Assembly: GCA_051656785.1 (NCBI GenBank)
Contig: JBOFJK010000005.1
Coordinates: 23,068 to 87,067, forward strand
Reading direction: 5' to 3'
Source of the DNA: UBA710 sp051656785
Lineage (GTDB): Bacteria; Bacillota_I; Bacilli_A; Mycoplasmatales; Metamycoplasmataceae
DNA length: 64,000 bases
Shown here: positions 11,304-23,172 of the stretch, in pieces
Numbering within the stretch: position 1 is the first letter of the stretch
Layout of the letters: every line of letters begins with the position of its first letter
The notes under the pieces: model-generated
The model's database searches: none
The model's input: the letters and a program-made list of their open reading frames with translations, nothing else
What the model was told of the DNA's origin: nothing
Translations under genes and position numbers: made by a program

Positions 11304-12023
11304 ATGAGAAAAATAGTAATCATTGGTAACTGAAAAATGAATAAAGATAAAAGCGAAACTGAAAAATTCCTGAGGGAATTTTCAAAAGAAAATTTTAAAC
11401 TGAGAGAAAACTTAATTTATGGAATTGCAGTTCCATCAATAAATATTGAAACTTTTTCTAATGAGAAAAAGTTTGAAATGAAGATATCTTCACAAGATGT
11501 TTCAGGATATGGTTCAGGTGCTTACACAGGAGAAATATCGTCTAAGATGTTAAAGGCTTTTAATGTTAGTTATGCAATAGTAGGACATTCAGAAAGAAGA
11601 ATATTGCACAAAGAAACGGATGAAGATGTTAATGAGAAAGCAATTTCAGCACTTAAATATGGAATTACACCAATCATTTGTGTCGGTGAATCATTTGAAG
11701 AATATGAAAAAGATCAATCAAAAGAAGTGGTTAAAAAACAAATTGAAAATTCTTTAAAGGGTTTAGATTACTCAAAAATAGTTGTAGCTTATGAACCGAT
11801 TTGAGCAATAGGAACAGGTCAAACGGCAACTATTGAATATGCTCAAGATATGTGTAAATATATTAGATCATTAACAGGTTCAGAAGAAATAATAATTCAA
11901 TATGGCGGATCTGTAAATGGAAATAATATTAAACAATTATTAGAGCAACCTGATATTGATGGTGCATTAGTAGGCGGTGCTTCTTTAGAAGTTGAATCAT
12001 TTATTAGTTTAATTTCAAAATAA
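11304..12023 (+). CDS. tpiA: Triosephosphate isomerase
   Basis: Interconverts dihydroxyacetone phosphate and glyceraldehyde-3-phosphate in glycolysis. The 239-aa barrel has GNWKMNK near the start (Asn9, Lys11), His95 in VGHSERR, Glu164 in YEPIWAIGTG, and the phosphate-binding YGGSV and LVGGASL loops. The first Trp codons are UGA. TTGGAG lies 7 bases upstream of the ATG. It is 27 bases upstream of pfkA, and the two form a glycolytic pair. Tpi is also needed to route dihydroxyacetone phosphate made by GlpO. Confidence 0.97.
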
Positions 12024-12050
12024 TACAATTAAAATTTAAAAAGGAAAAAT

Positions 12051-13022
12051 ATGATTAAAAAAATTGCAATACTTACTTCTGGTGGTGATTCTCAAGGAAT
12101 GAATTGTGCAGTTAGAGCAATTGTTAAATCTGCAAAAATTTATGGCATTGAACCATATTTAGTTTATGAAGGTTATAAAGGATTAGTTGAAGATTTAATT
12201 GTTCCTGCTTCTGAGGTTAAAGTAGATGAATATATAAATAGAGGTGGTACTTTCATTTATTCTGCAAGATATATTGAATTCAAACAAGAAGAAACAAGAT
12301 TAAAAGCTAAAAAAGTTCTTGAATCTCATGGAATTGAAGCACTAGTTGTTATTGGTGGAGATGGTTCTTACCATGGTGCTCAATTATTACATAAAATAGG
12401 TATTAAAACAATTGCACTTCCTGGAACTATTGATAATGATATTTCATCAACTGATTATACAATTGGTTTTGATACAGCACTTACAGCAATTGTTGATAAT
12501 GTAGATAGAATTAGAGATACTGCTAGATCACATCACCGTTGCATGATTGTTGAAGTTATGGGCAGATATGCAGGAGATTTATCTCTACATTCTGGAATTG
12601 CTACAGGTGCAGAACTTATTATAACATCTGAAAATAAAATATCTTTAGAAGAAATAATTAAAGTAGTTGATCATCAAATGAATGTTATTAAAAAAACTTC
12701 AATGATTATAATTATTGCTGAACATCTTTATGATAATCTTGATGAAATGGCTAAAGAAATTGAGGTAAAAACAAAAGTTGCTACAAGAGCATCAATATTA
12801 GCTCACTTACAAAGAGGTGGAATCCCTACAGCGAATGAAAGAGTTCTTTCAACAAGAATGGGTATTAAGGCAGTTGAATTATTATTAGAAAACAAATCAG
12901 GCCTTGCAATTGGTATAAAAGAAAATTTAATAACTTCTTTACCAATACTTGAAGCTCTTTCTCAGGAAAGACCAAAATTGATTGATGAAATTATTAAAAT
13001 AACAAAAGTAAATCAACAATAG
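12051..13022 (+). CDS. pfkA: 6-phosphofructokinase
   Basis: ATP-dependent phosphorylation of fructose-6-phosphate, the committed step of glycolysis. The 323-aa protein has the family's normal length. SGGDSQGMN at 10-18 and GGDGS at 102-106 bind ATP, and TIDND at 126-130 carries the catalytic Asp. MGRYAGDLS and HLQRGG(I)P follow. The first motif differs slightly from the usual GGDAPGMN. AAAGGAAAAAT precedes the ATG. It ends 2 bases from a convergent gene. Confidence 0.96.
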   Translation: MIKKIAILTSGGDSQGMNCAVRAIVKSAKIYGIEPYLVYEGYKGLVEDLIVPASEVKVDEYINRGGTFIYSARYIEFKQEETRLKAKKVLESHGIEALVVIGGDGSYHGAQLLHKIGIKTIALPGTIDNDISSTDYTIGFDTALTAIVDNVDRIRDTARSHHRCMIVEVMGRYAGDLSLHSGIATGAELIITSENKISLEEIIKVVDHQMNVIKKTSMIIIIAEHLYDNLDEMAKEIEVKTKVATRASILAHLQRGGIPTANERVLSTRMGIKAVELLLENKSGLAIGIKENLITSLPILEALSQERPKLIDEIIKITKVNQQ

Positions 13023-13024
13023 GT

Positions 13025-14023
13025 TTATTTATTATTATGTTTCTTGTTTCTTGTATGAATAACTTCCTTAATTTCTTTTCTTATTTTTAATTTTTCAGAA
13101 AAAAGTGTTTCAACTGGAGTTGTTTTGTGATAAAGTGATTCTAACAGAAAATCACCATCAATTGAATACACATTTTTATTGGAAAGAATTTTACCTAATT
13201 TAGGATAATTTTTAAAATTATTAGATCTATAAACATTGTATGAAGAATACTTTTTCTTTAATGATTTATTGAATATTTTTCTCATATGAGAAAGTTTAGT
13301 TTCAAATTCTTGAATTGGATTCTTAATACTTTTATAAAGAAAGTTTTTCCTAATAAAATATATTTTATAAATAGTTGCCAAACTTTCAAGCTTCTTTGAA
13401 AATATTTCTGAAAAATCTACTTCCTTTTTTAGCAATATCTCTCTTTTTCGCAATTCTTCTTTACTTATAATTCCAATTGTTACACCAGATTTTCTAACCT
13501 TATAAAAGGAAATATAATCACTGTTGAAATATTCTAATACTACTTCATCATCTTCATATTTATGAAACAATCTTTGAAATTTAACAAAGTTATGGTTATT
13601 TTTTATTAGTTTACTATCTTTATTAATTATTGTTTTTACTGAATTTAATTCATCGCTATAAGTTCCTAGAATTAAATCTTTTAGATCAGCAGTTTTGTAT
13701 TTAGATAATACATCACCAATCAATTCTTTGTTCTCTTCTAATTTTGGACCTCACATTGTCGTTTCATAAGGTCTAAAAACATTTAGTTTTTTTCCATCAA
13801 TTGATTCTGACAATTTGTTAGTAAAGTTTAAGTAATTCTTGTGTTTTTTTAGATATTTTCTTATTCTAAAAACAACAAAATATGTAGCTGAAAAAACACT
13901 AATTGCCATTATGGCAGTAATTAAAGAAAATATTGGAGCAATCATTATTCTAATTACTTCAAATCCACTAATGCTATTATAAGTATTAATTGCTTCATTG
14001 AAAATTTCAAAAATCTGAATCAT
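13025..14023 (-). CDS. Unknown protein with one N-terminal membrane segment
   Basis: A 332-aa frame joined across one UGA (Trp91, near 13752). A long hydrophobic stretch lies near residues 22-52 and is followed by FRIRKYLKKHK, whose positive charge suggests that the large remainder is cytoplasmic. That remainder is very rich in Lys, Ser and Phe, with short predicted helices and a basic C-terminus ending in HTRNKKHNNK. I do not recognise the family. It is monocistronic, convergent with pfkA and divergent from the MATE gene. It could be a mycoplasma-specific membrane-anchored protein. Confidence 0.75.
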
Positions 14024-14147
14024 GTTGCCTCTTTAATATCTGTAAAAACTAAAATTGTTTATTAATTTTTATTATACTAAAAATTTTCATATCTATTTTT
14101 ACAATTTGGAAAACATACATTTAATTTAGTGTATTATTTTAAATAAT

Positions 14148-15674
14148 ATGTTCTCAAAAATAAGAAAAAGTTTCCCTACAAGCCGTAAAAATTGAATATT
14201 ATTTACAACAACTTCTCTTCCAATTATTTTTTCAGCAATGATCTTTTCAATAAATGGTGTTATTGATAATTTTATGGCAATACCAATTGATAATGGTATA
14301 GATAAATTGTCATATGCAAACACATGAACAAGTTTAGTTACAGGGATCATAGCTGCTACAACAGTTATCGGTTCATCACTATTTGGCCAATATTATGGTG
14401 CCAAAGATCGTGTAAATATAAGATATGTTTTGCGATTAAGAATACTAATCGCATTAGGTATATCTTCATTCTTTGCATTTCCAGCATTTATAGTTCCAGA
14501 ATTTATGGTAAATTTAGTAGGTAGTTTTCAAGTAGAAGATGAAAAAATTATTGCTGAATCTGCACTTTATCTTCAAATAATTGCAGTGACATGATTAATG
14601 AGTGCTTGAGGTTATACATCAGCAATGATTATGAGAGAGGCCGGTCATGGAAGAGCAACAGTAATTTCATCTTCCATCTCATTAATTATGAATATGATTT
14701 TGAATTCAATATTTGTTTTTGGGTTTAAAGCAGGTATTCAATCATTAGCCATTTCAACAATAATTTCTCAAGTATTCTCCTTGACTTTTAACATTGCTTT
14801 TGTTTATTTTAAGGATAAGGAAATAATAGTAAACCCTCTTAAATTATTTGCAATATCTAAACAAATGTGAATGCAGATAATAAGAAGATTATATTCATTC
14901 TTATTCTTAATAATTGGTTCAGTTTCAGTATCAGTAAGATTTATATTTTGAAATGCTAGTTATGAACAGGGTACAATTGGTAGTAATCCTGATTATTTCA
15001 TTTCTGCAGCTACAATTCTCGGAATCTCAGGAGCAGTTTTCAATATATTCTGATCAACCTTTGAATCAATAGGTGCTAACACTACAATATTTGTTGGAAG
15101 AGAACTAGGTCATGGTAACTTCGAAAAAGCTAAATCAAATGCAAATGAATTACAAGGATTTCATTTTGTAATGGCCATTTTAATGGGAAGTATGCTCTTG
15201 ACTCTTTCTTTTCTTATTCCTTTCATGACTTTTTTAGCAGATGGTTATGAAAGTGGAACTATTAATAGGTTAATTTCAGAAGGTAAAACTAAAGAAGAAG
15301 CAGAACTTATCTCAAGTCTTGGCGTTGTTGAATATTTAAATCAATTAAAGATGACAATTTGACCCTTAGCAGGCTATATGCCAATGTGAATTTGATTTAT
15401 AACTAGAAGTAGAATTATTATTGCTGGAGGTAAAACAAATATTGCATCATTAATTGATACAGCTGGCGGTATTGTCCAAACAATTTGAATTTCAATATTA
15501 GTTTTTGTTATTGTACCTAAAACAAATATCCCTTTTCCAACAGCTTATGCAATTTTCTTCTTGTCTGATTTTGCTAAACTTTTTGTTTTCGAAATATTAT
15601 TCCACAAATTACATTGATGAAAAAACTTAACCTTAGAAACAAAAAATTCTGAAGTAATTCAACAAAAATTTTAA
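14148..15674 (+). CDS. MATE-family multidrug/cation efflux transporter
   Basis: A 508-aa, multi-pass membrane protein with about 12 hydrophobic segments. The two-fold organisation and the segments GVIDNFMA, GSSLFGQYYGAKD and VGRELGHGNFEKAK match the conserved N-lobe and C-lobe loops of MATE (MatE/NorM-like) transporters, which use Na+ or H+ gradients to export organic cations. Many Trp codons are UGA. A TATTAT box lies about 10 bases before the ATG with no clear ribosome site. The substrate is unknown. Confidence 0.85.
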
Positions 15675-15715
15675 CAACTTTTATTAAATAACATTAATTT
15701 TAATAATTAAATTGA

Positions 15716-15721
15716 TATAAT
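15716..15721 (+). promoter_or_regulatory. Extended -10 box of leuS
   Basis: TGATATAAT, an extended -10 element, ends 9 bases before the leuS ATG. There is no Shine-Dalgarno sequence in between, so the transcript may start at or within a few bases of the start codon. Confidence 0.6.
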
Positions 15722-15730
15722 TTTTTTAAT

Positions 15731-17623
15731 ATGTATGACTACTTAAAAATAGAAAAAAAATGACAAAAAATTTGAGAACAAAATAAAACATTTAAAACTA
15801 CTTATAATAAAGATAAAAAATATTATGTTTTGGATATGTTCCCTTATCCATCCGGCGCAGGACTTCATGTTGGTCACCCAGAAGGATATACTGCAACAGA
15901 CATTGTTGCAAGATATAAAAGATTAAATGGTTTTGATGTTTTACATCCTATAGGTTGAGATGCTTTTGGTTTACCAGCTGAGCAATATGCAATTCAAACA
16001 GGTAATAACCCTGCCACTTTTACACATCAAAATATTGATAGATTTAGAAAACAACTTAAGTCATTGGGGTTTTCATATGATTATGATAAAGAAGTAAATA
16101 CTACTGATCCAAAATACTATCAATGAACACAATGAATTTTTACTCAAATATATAAAAGTGGTCTTGCCGAAATTAGAGACATAGATGTTAATTGATGTGA
16201 GGAGTTAGGAACTGTCCTTGCAAATGAAGAGGTTTTAGTTGATGAAAATGGTAATAATGTTAGTGAAAGGGGTTATTTTCCTGTTGTCAAAAAATCAATG
16301 AAACAATGAGTTCTTAAGATTACAAATTATGCTGATAAATTATTAGAAGGATTAGATGATTTAGATTGACCTGATTCACTAAAATCATTACAAAGAAATT
16401 GAATTGGAAAAACAACAAATAATGGAAAAACAACATATCATCTAAGAGATTGAATTTTTGCTCGTCAAAGATATTGAGGAGAACCATTTCCTATTGCATT
16501 TGATGAAGATAATAATATTTTATTAATTGAAGAATTAGTTGAATTACCTGAAATGAAAAATATCAAAGCGCCAGGAAATGGAGAAGGCCCATTAGCTTAT
16601 AATAAGGATTGATTATTTTTTGAAAAGGATGGAAAAAAATATCGAAGAGATTCCAATACAATGCCTCAATGAGCAGGTAGTTCTTGATATTATTTAGCAT
16701 ATATTTTAAAAAATGATGATGACACATACTTGGATTTAGATTCAAAAGAAGCTTATAAGAGATTTGAAAAATGATTACCAGTTGATTTATATATTGGAGG
16801 GCAAGAACATGCCGTTTTACATCTCTTATATGCTAGATTTTGACACAAAGTTCTTTATGATTTAAAAATAGTCCCTACATCTGAGCCATTTTTAAAACTT
16901 ATTAATCAAGGTATGATTCTTGGAAGTGATAACCAAAAAATGTCCAAGTCCAAAGGGAATGTAGTTGATCCAACAATAATCATTAATTCACATGGAGCTG
17001 ATTCTTTAAGAATTTATGAAATGTTTATGGGCCCTCTAACTGATACAAAAATATGAAGTGATAGCTCACTAGACGGAACGAAAAGATGACTTGATAGGGT
17101 TTGAAGAATTATAAAAAAATATATTGATTGTGAACTAACTATAAATCCTAAAAATAATGATAAAACTTTAGAATCTAATCATAGTATTTTAATAAGAGAA
17201 GTTACTAAAAATATTGAGGACAACAAATTCAATATTGCAATTTCTAATATGATGGTTTACATTAATTACTTATATAAAATTAAATCAATATCAGATAAAA
17301 AATATTTAGTTGATTTTTTGATAATGTATTCAACATTTGCACCTCACATGGCTGAAGAACTTTTAGAACAATTAAATGAAAATTTATCATATTTAACATG
17401 ACCTCAATATGATGATAGAAAGATCCTTGCTAGTGATTTAAATATTTCTGTGCAAGTTAATGGAAAACTTAGAGGAAATATTAAAGTAGATGAATCATTG
17501 AATGAAAGTGAATTGATTGAAATAGCTAAACAAGAAAATAATGTTGCAAAATTTTTATTAGATAAAACAATTATCAAAACCATAGTAGTTAAAAATAAAA
17601 TAATTAACTTTGTTGTTAAATAA
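15731..17623 (+). CDS. leuS: Leucyl-tRNA synthetase lacking the CP1 editing domain
   Basis: Class I synthetase charging tRNA(Leu). It is only 630 aa, against roughly 800-870 for most bacteria. HVGH is at 46-49 and KMSKS at 403-407, and the catalytic and anticodon-binding parts are intact. RNWIGK at 222-227 runs through a nine-residue linker, TTNNGKTTY (228-236), straight into HLRDWIFARQRYWG. The ~200-residue CP1 domain that hydrolyses mischarged tRNA is normally inserted here. This is a clean in-frame absence, not a frameshift. A CP1-less LeuRS with a nonapeptide linker has been reported for Mycoplasma mobile. Confidence 0.97.
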
Positions 17624-17678
17624 ACTTTTAACTTATATAATGTTAAGTAATAATTTGTATAAAAAAGGAGACAAACAT

Positions 17679-19052
17679 ATGAAATTAACAAACAAAGAAA
17701 ATGTAAATAATTTTAAAATTAAAGGATTTTTTGAATCAACTAAATTGACTGAAGAACACTTACTAAAAACAAAACTTGCAATTACAGAATTCCCACACAA
17801 AAAAATCACATATGTGTATTTAGGTAAGGAGAAGGATTTTGATTTTGAAGCTTTAAAATTAACTGCTAATAAGATAATTGGGTTAGAAACAAGAGATTTT
17901 GAAATAATAGCAGAATCATTTACTTCAGAAAAGATAACTGAAGAAATGGTCGTTAAGATTTTTGTTGACAGATATGAATACTTAAAAAGTGAAGAATTAT
18001 ATTCAGCTAAGACATCTAAAAAAGATAAGAAAAATTTATTCACAATTTTCTCTAAAGATTCAAAAATGAATGATATTGCTAAAGATACTTTATTATTTTC
18101 AAAATCAGTTAATATTGCTAGAAAACTTCAAGCAACACCCCCAAATATTTGTAACTCTGAATGATTAGCAGAAGAAATGAAAAAGAGATTATCTACATAT
18201 GGATCAAAGATCAAACTTAATATTTTGACCAAGAAAGAAATTGAGGCTGAGAAAATGGGATTATTTCTTTCAGTTAATCAAGGTTCTGCATATGAAGCAA
18301 GGCTTGTAACTGTTGAGTACATTGGCAATCCTTCAACAAAAGAAAAGACTGCTTATATTGGCAAAGGAATCACTTTTGATTCGGGAGGTTATAACTTAAA
18401 ACCTTCTAATTTTATACAAGGCATGAAATATGATATGTCTGGTGCAGCAATTTGTTTTGCAGCAATTGATACAATAATTCAATTGTCACCTAAAACAAAT
18501 GTTGTTATGGTTCTACCATTAACTGATAATAGAGTTTCGGCAACAGCTTCATTACCAGATTCAATTTATACATCAATGAGTGGAAAAACAGTTGAAATAA
18601 ATAACACTGATGCTGAAGGAAGATTAATTCTTGCTGATGCAATAACATATGCAATTAAAAAATTTAATGTTACAAGAATTATTGATATTGCAACATTAAC
18701 GGGAGCAATAGTGGTTTCCTTAGGTTCTACATATACTGGAGCTTGAACTACAACTGAAAAAGCATGAAGTGATTTAGAAAAAGCATCTTCTAAACAAAAT
18801 GAATTAGTTTGAAGAATGCCATTTCATAATGACTATTTAGAGAATCTTAAAAAATCTACTTTTGCTGATTACAAAAATACAGATTTAACTGGAAAAGGTG
18901 GATCTTGTTCAGCTGCAATGTTTTTAAAAGAATTCACTGAAGATAAAGAATATATTCACTTAGATATTGCAGGATCTGGTGGTAATGGTGATAATCCAAC
19001 TGGAATAATGGTTAAAACATTAATTCAACTAGCACTAGATTCTCAAAAATAA
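17679..19052 (+). CDS. pepA: Leucyl aminopeptidase (M17 family)
   Basis: Dinuclear-metal cytosolic aminopeptidase of 457 aa that frees N-terminal amino acids from peptides, important for an organism that imports peptides. The C-terminal catalytic domain shows GKGITFDSGG (228-237), MKYDMSGAA, and the family signature NTDAEGRL (309-316) with metal ligands and catalytic residues. The ATG at 17679 is chosen because of AAAGGAG 8 bases upstream. Alternative upstream starts fall in the leader. It follows leuS by 55 bases. Confidence 0.96.
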
Positions 19053-19384
19053 ATTATTAAACTGTTATAAAGAATTTAAAGTGTAGATCAAATGATCATC
19101 TTCTTATTGGTTTCTTTTTTAGCACCATCATTACATGAATATTGAGCAAAATTTATTGGTAGTTAAATAATTGGAGACTAATCATTATTAAATAAAACAA
19201 TCAATTTAGTACAAAATCAAATTTAAATATTGAAAAACAAATGAATATATATTTATTGAGATCATTGAAATTACACATATTAAATAAAAACTAATTTCCA
19301 ATAATTAAAACTATTGTAGAGTGTTACTAATAATATAAACTAATTATATTGCTTCAACTCTAAGCAGACTATTGCAACTGATTC
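19053..19384 (+). other. 332-base gap without a recognisable gene
   Basis: The space between the convergent ends of pepA and the multi-pass membrane protein gene. It is very AT-rich and has many stops in all frames. It contains a 24-codon open frame (19092-19166) with no ribosome site and no recognisable product, and weak repeats of ATTAAATAAAA. No tRNA fold, strong terminator or mobile-element end was seen. It may be a decayed gene remnant. Confidence 0.6.
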
Positions 19385-20515
19385 TTAAACTTTAATTCTC
19401 TTTTTATAAGCAACATCTGATATTTTTCAATAAATAAAACTGAATAGATAAAAAGTAGCACATATTAAGAAGAAGAATAATAAATTAAGTGGTGAGCCTT
19501 GTGTTGATGTTCTTCAATCAACCATATTTGGATTTATATTAGTTATAAATCCATAAACACTATGACGTGTTACAAATGAAAGAGAATAAGCATACATTCC
19601 ATATGTCATTGGATAAGGGCCAGATAATGCTGCCGTCTTACAATATGTACTTGGTTTTTCCTTTGAAACAAACAAACTACATATTGTAAATGCCGAAAAA
19701 ACCATTGGTGTTATTAAGTGTAATCAAATAGTTTTTATTAAGTCAGTTAAAATTGAATATGATTCTTCAATATTTCCAAAAGGAATTAGAAAACTTCAAA
19801 ACACAACACCTACGATTGTTATATAAGTTGCCATCAAAATAAGTAAAGTATTTTTTCTAAAAATTATTGTTTCATGTGCTACTAAAAATATAAAAACAAA
19901 AAAGATAATTGCAAAATTTGTTCATTGTGTGAAATAAGAAAATGTATTAAACATGATATTGCTATTAGGATCATCATATGTATAATCCATATTAATTCAA
20001 ATTAGTGAAAAATCAACCAACACTATTAATATTAAAAATAAAAAAAGTGTTGTATTCCAAAATAAGATATCCTTCTTTTTCTTATTATTAAATGATAATC
20101 ATCATGTTGCAAGATTAATTTGCTCTATTGCTTCTTTTTTTGTTTTTAAATAAGTCCAAAATTGAGAATAACTTTTATTTTTTGCAGCTAGGAAAAATGT
20201 GTAAGGTAATAAAATTCAAGTTAGTAATCCGATTGAGGAGAAATAAGTAATTCTTATGTTTTTATTTTTAATTTTTGTCATTTCTCATACTGATAATACA
20301 CTCATTAAAACAAACAAGGTTAATATTAACATTAATATAGCTCGATAAGCTTGAACAGAAACTGGCAATTGATAATCCGGATCACCTTTTAAATATATAG
20401 GACCATACTTTATTCAATCATTAAAAGTATATGCCAAAATAATTGCACCTATTATCAATATAATTACTGAAAAGACAGAATATAATGTTATCTTAGAAAC
20501 TGATTTAAAATTCAT
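19385..20515 (-). CDS. Multi-pass membrane protein, possibly DUF1600/Pr6Pr-like
   Basis: A 376-aa frame on the minus strand that is broken up by UGA(Trp) codons, so standard-code translation shows only a 63-residue piece. It starts MNFKSVSKITLYSVFSV and has about seven to nine hydrophobic segments. The motifs FSYFTQWTNFAII and KTIWLHLITPMVF resemble the 'FTxxSN' and 'LHxxxP' elements of FAR-17a/AIG1-like (Pr6Pr) membrane proteins, and mycoplasma proteins annotated DUF1600 have similar layouts. That assignment is tentative and no substrate is known. It sits 37 bases downstream of a lipoprotein gene on the same strand. Confidence 0.75.
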
Positions 20516-20552
20516 TATTATTTAATTATAGTATAAACATACTAAAAAATAA

Positions 20553-21665
20553 TTATATCTTTTCATCATATTTAACATATGCTGTTTTTAAGTTAATTCT
20601 AATATCTTCAATTTTTTTCGGATCAGATGATAAATCACCATTTTTATACCTTTTATATTCTAGATATTTAGTTCATTCCGAATTAATTGATGTTGAATTT
20701 ATTGTCTTGTTTGATTGCATAAAAAATACTGGTCTGAATAATGTACTATTTGAAGGATGCTGTTCAAAATCAATTGCAAATTCAGTTCTTTTACCATCAT
20801 CATCAGTATAACCGCCATTTGTTCCATTTGTTGAGTAGGGATTTATGTTTGATTGCTTTTCAATAGAAGTAATAATTTGTGCTTGAGAATCTCAATATCA
20901 CTTAGAACTTTGATATTCTAGTTGAAGTAATTTATTCTTGTATATTTCTTCATTAAATACATTATCTACATATGATTCTTCTCTTGCTTCCTTTCTTTCA
21001 TCATCAGTAATTTGTCTTCTAAAAAATATACTTTCATTTATGAATGATGTTTCCCCTTCACTATTTTTAACCTTTAATAATTTTCTTAATTCTGAATCTT
21101 CTGCTAATTTAAAAGAAGTCTCTCAAATTCATTGGGACTGAGCATTACCTACAACCTTTTCAGAAACATGAATTTTCATATCAGTTATTTTATTTAATTC
21201 GATTTCAAGAGTATCATATTTTTTTCATTTAGGATTACTTGTATCAGGTTTGATAGAATTGTTAATAAATGCTTTAATGTCATCAGTACCCTTTAATCTT
21301 TCGCCAATCAAATCAACTTTAATGCGTTCACCGCTTTCATTAATATTTACAATGTTAGATAATGAGTTATAAATAGAGCTAAAAAAGTAGATTCTTAATT
21401 TCTCTCTTAGTAAGGAGTTCTTAGCTATTTCCTCACTTATTGCTATATTAATTTCATTAGCATCTTTTTTAATAAAAGAAGAATCTTCAGTTTGGTTATT
21501 AACTAAATTAAAAAGATCATTAAATGCATTTTTATTTTTAGTTTCATATACAGTTTTATTAAGCCTTGTTGGAGCATCTTCGCTTATTGTACTACATGAA
21601 GATAAAAATAAAGTAGGCAAGACAGGAATAGATAATGATCTAAGGAAAAATTTTTTTATTTTCAT
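20553..21665 (-). CDS. Surface lipoprotein of unknown function
   Basis: A 370-aa protein, continuous when UGA is read as Trp. It begins with a basic n-region (MKIKKFFLR), a short hydrophobic stretch and the lipobox FLSSC with Cys24 as the lipid-modified residue, so a secreted, membrane-anchored surface protein is predicted. AAGGAGTGTC precedes the ATG. The mature part is hydrophilic and rich in Asn, Lys, Glu and Ser, as in many mycoplasma lipoproteins. No enzyme motif was recognised. It is followed by the multi-pass membrane protein gene and may be co-transcribed with it. Confidence 0.85.
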
Positions 21666-21733
21666 GACACTCCTTCAATATTAATTTAAAATTATACCAC
21701 ATAAATATTTTACCTATTTTCAATTTAATTTAA

Positions 21734-21739
21734 TATAAT
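21734..21739 (+). promoter_or_regulatory. -10 box of ftsY
   Basis: TATAAT 8 bases before the ftsY ATG, in the gap between divergent ftsY and the lipoprotein gene. There is no Shine-Dalgarno sequence in between. A leaderless or near-leaderless transcript is likely. Confidence 0.6.
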
Positions 21740-21747
21740 AGCAATAT

Positions 21748-22914
21748 ATGGGTTTCTTCAAAAAAATTAAAGATAGATTATTTAATCTAAATTCTAAAGA
21801 TACTAATGATTCAAAAGATAAAGAGGTCAAAAAGCCACTCTTCAGCAAAATTAAATCCTCAATATTAAACAATCATGAAATTAATTCACAAAAAGAGATT
21901 GATAAAATAGCGAAATTACAACAAAAATTAGATAAAAAAGAAGCAAAACAAAGAGAAAAAGTTCTCCTAAGAGAGAAGAAGATTAACAAATATGTTTCTG
22001 GATTATCTAAAAGTGGTAATAACTTTAGTCAAAAGATAATTGAACTTCAAAATAAACATAATAAAATTGATGACGCTTTCTTTGAAGAGTTGGAAGAAAT
22101 TTTAATCATGTCTGACATATCCATTAATCTTGTTATGACAATTATTGATGAAATCAAAAAAGAAGTTAAAACAGAAAATGTTGTAAATAGAGATTTAATT
22201 AATGAAATTATTGCAGATAAAATGTTTGTCATTTATGCAAATCAATCTATTGTTGATACAACACTTAAACTTAATAATGAAGGGTTGAATGTTTTATTAA
22301 TTGTTGGTGTTAATGGTTCTGGTAAAACTACTTCAATTGCTAAAATTGCTAATAAATTAATTCAGGAAGGTAGAAAGGTCTTGATTGCTGCAGGTGATAC
22401 ATTTAGGGCGGGAGCTGTGCAACAATTAAAAATATGAGCAAATAGAGTTGGGGCTGATATTGTTCTTCCTGAAAAGGAAGGGGCCGATCCCTCATCTGTT
22501 GTTTATAAAAGTTTAACAATGGCAAAAGAAGAAGGATATGATGTTCTTATTGTTGATACTGCTGGTAGATTGCAAAATAAAATTAATTTAATGAATGAGT
22601 TAGCAAAAATGACTGGGATAATTAAAAAGTTTGTACCAAATGCGCCTCATGAATCATTACTAGTGTTAGATGCCACAACTGGCCAAAATGGTATTTTACA
22701 AGCTAAAAGTTTTAAAGAAGTAGCTCCACTTACTGGAATAATTCTAACTAAGATGGATGGTACCTCAAATGGGGGAATAATTATTTCTATAAAAGATCAA
22801 TTAGATATGGATGTTAAGTTAATTGGTCTTGGTGAAAAAATTGACGATCTTCAGGAATTTGATTTAGATGCATATATTTATGGCCTTACTAAAGGATTAA
22901 TGAAAGATGAGTAA
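21748..22914 (+). CDS. ftsY: Signal recognition particle receptor FtsY
   Basis: SRP-receptor GTPase that docks ribosome-SRP complexes at the membrane. The 388-aa protein begins with a basic, amphipathic start (MGFFKKIKDRLF) that may bind lipid, then a highly charged A-region (about 20-85). The N and G domains follow with P-loop GVNGSGKTT (187-195), AAGDTFRAGA, VDTAGR and TKMDGTSNGG. One UGA is Trp146-type within KIWANR. Its end overlaps ylxM by 8 bases. Confidence 0.96.
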
Positions 22915-23122
22915 TTCATTAGAAAGAGAAGAATTAATAAAAACTTTTCTAAAATATGAATTTGTTTTAACTCAAAACCAAAAGCAGATTATGCATCTTC
23001 ATTATATAGAAGATTTATCAATAACTGAAATTGCAGAAATAGTTGCAACAACTAGAAGTGCTGTTTTTGATGCCTTAGATAAAGGGAGAAAAAAACTTAA
23101 ACCTTTTATAAATTCACAATAA
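22907..23122 (+). CDS. ylxM: YlxM/p13-like helix-turn-helix protein
   Basis: A small 71-aa protein with a sigma-70 region-4-like helix-turn-helix: LTQNQKQIMHLHYIEDLS followed by ITEIAEIVATTRSAVFDAL. This matches the YlxM (UPF0122) family, normally encoded beside ffh or ftsY and thought to act in the SRP pathway. Bacterial members are usually about 100 aa, so this is a short version. It overlaps ftsY by 8 bases, supporting co-expression and the SRP link. Confidence 0.88.
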   Translation: MSNSLEREELIKTFLKYEFVLTQNQKQIMHLHYIEDLSITEIAEIVATTRSAVFDALDKGRKKLKPFINSQ

Positions 23123-23172
23123 AGGTTGTTTTTGTAATATAATTAATAAAAAAATCAAAGGTGATCCATTAT

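Noticed and set aside
19082..19100. GATCA-AA-TGATC palindrome after pepA as a terminator.
   Set aside because: A loop of two bases and a 5-bp stem without a T run is not a credible terminator.
19092..19166. Short open frame of 24 codons after pepA.
   Set aside because: No ribosome site, no recognisable product, and length expected by chance with UGA as sense.
19165..19310. Weak inverted and direct repeats (AATTGGAGACTAAT versus CTAATTTCCAATAATT, and ATTAAATAAAA copies) that could be mobile-element ends.
   Set aside because: Too short and imperfect in very AT-rich DNA, with no transposase or target duplication.
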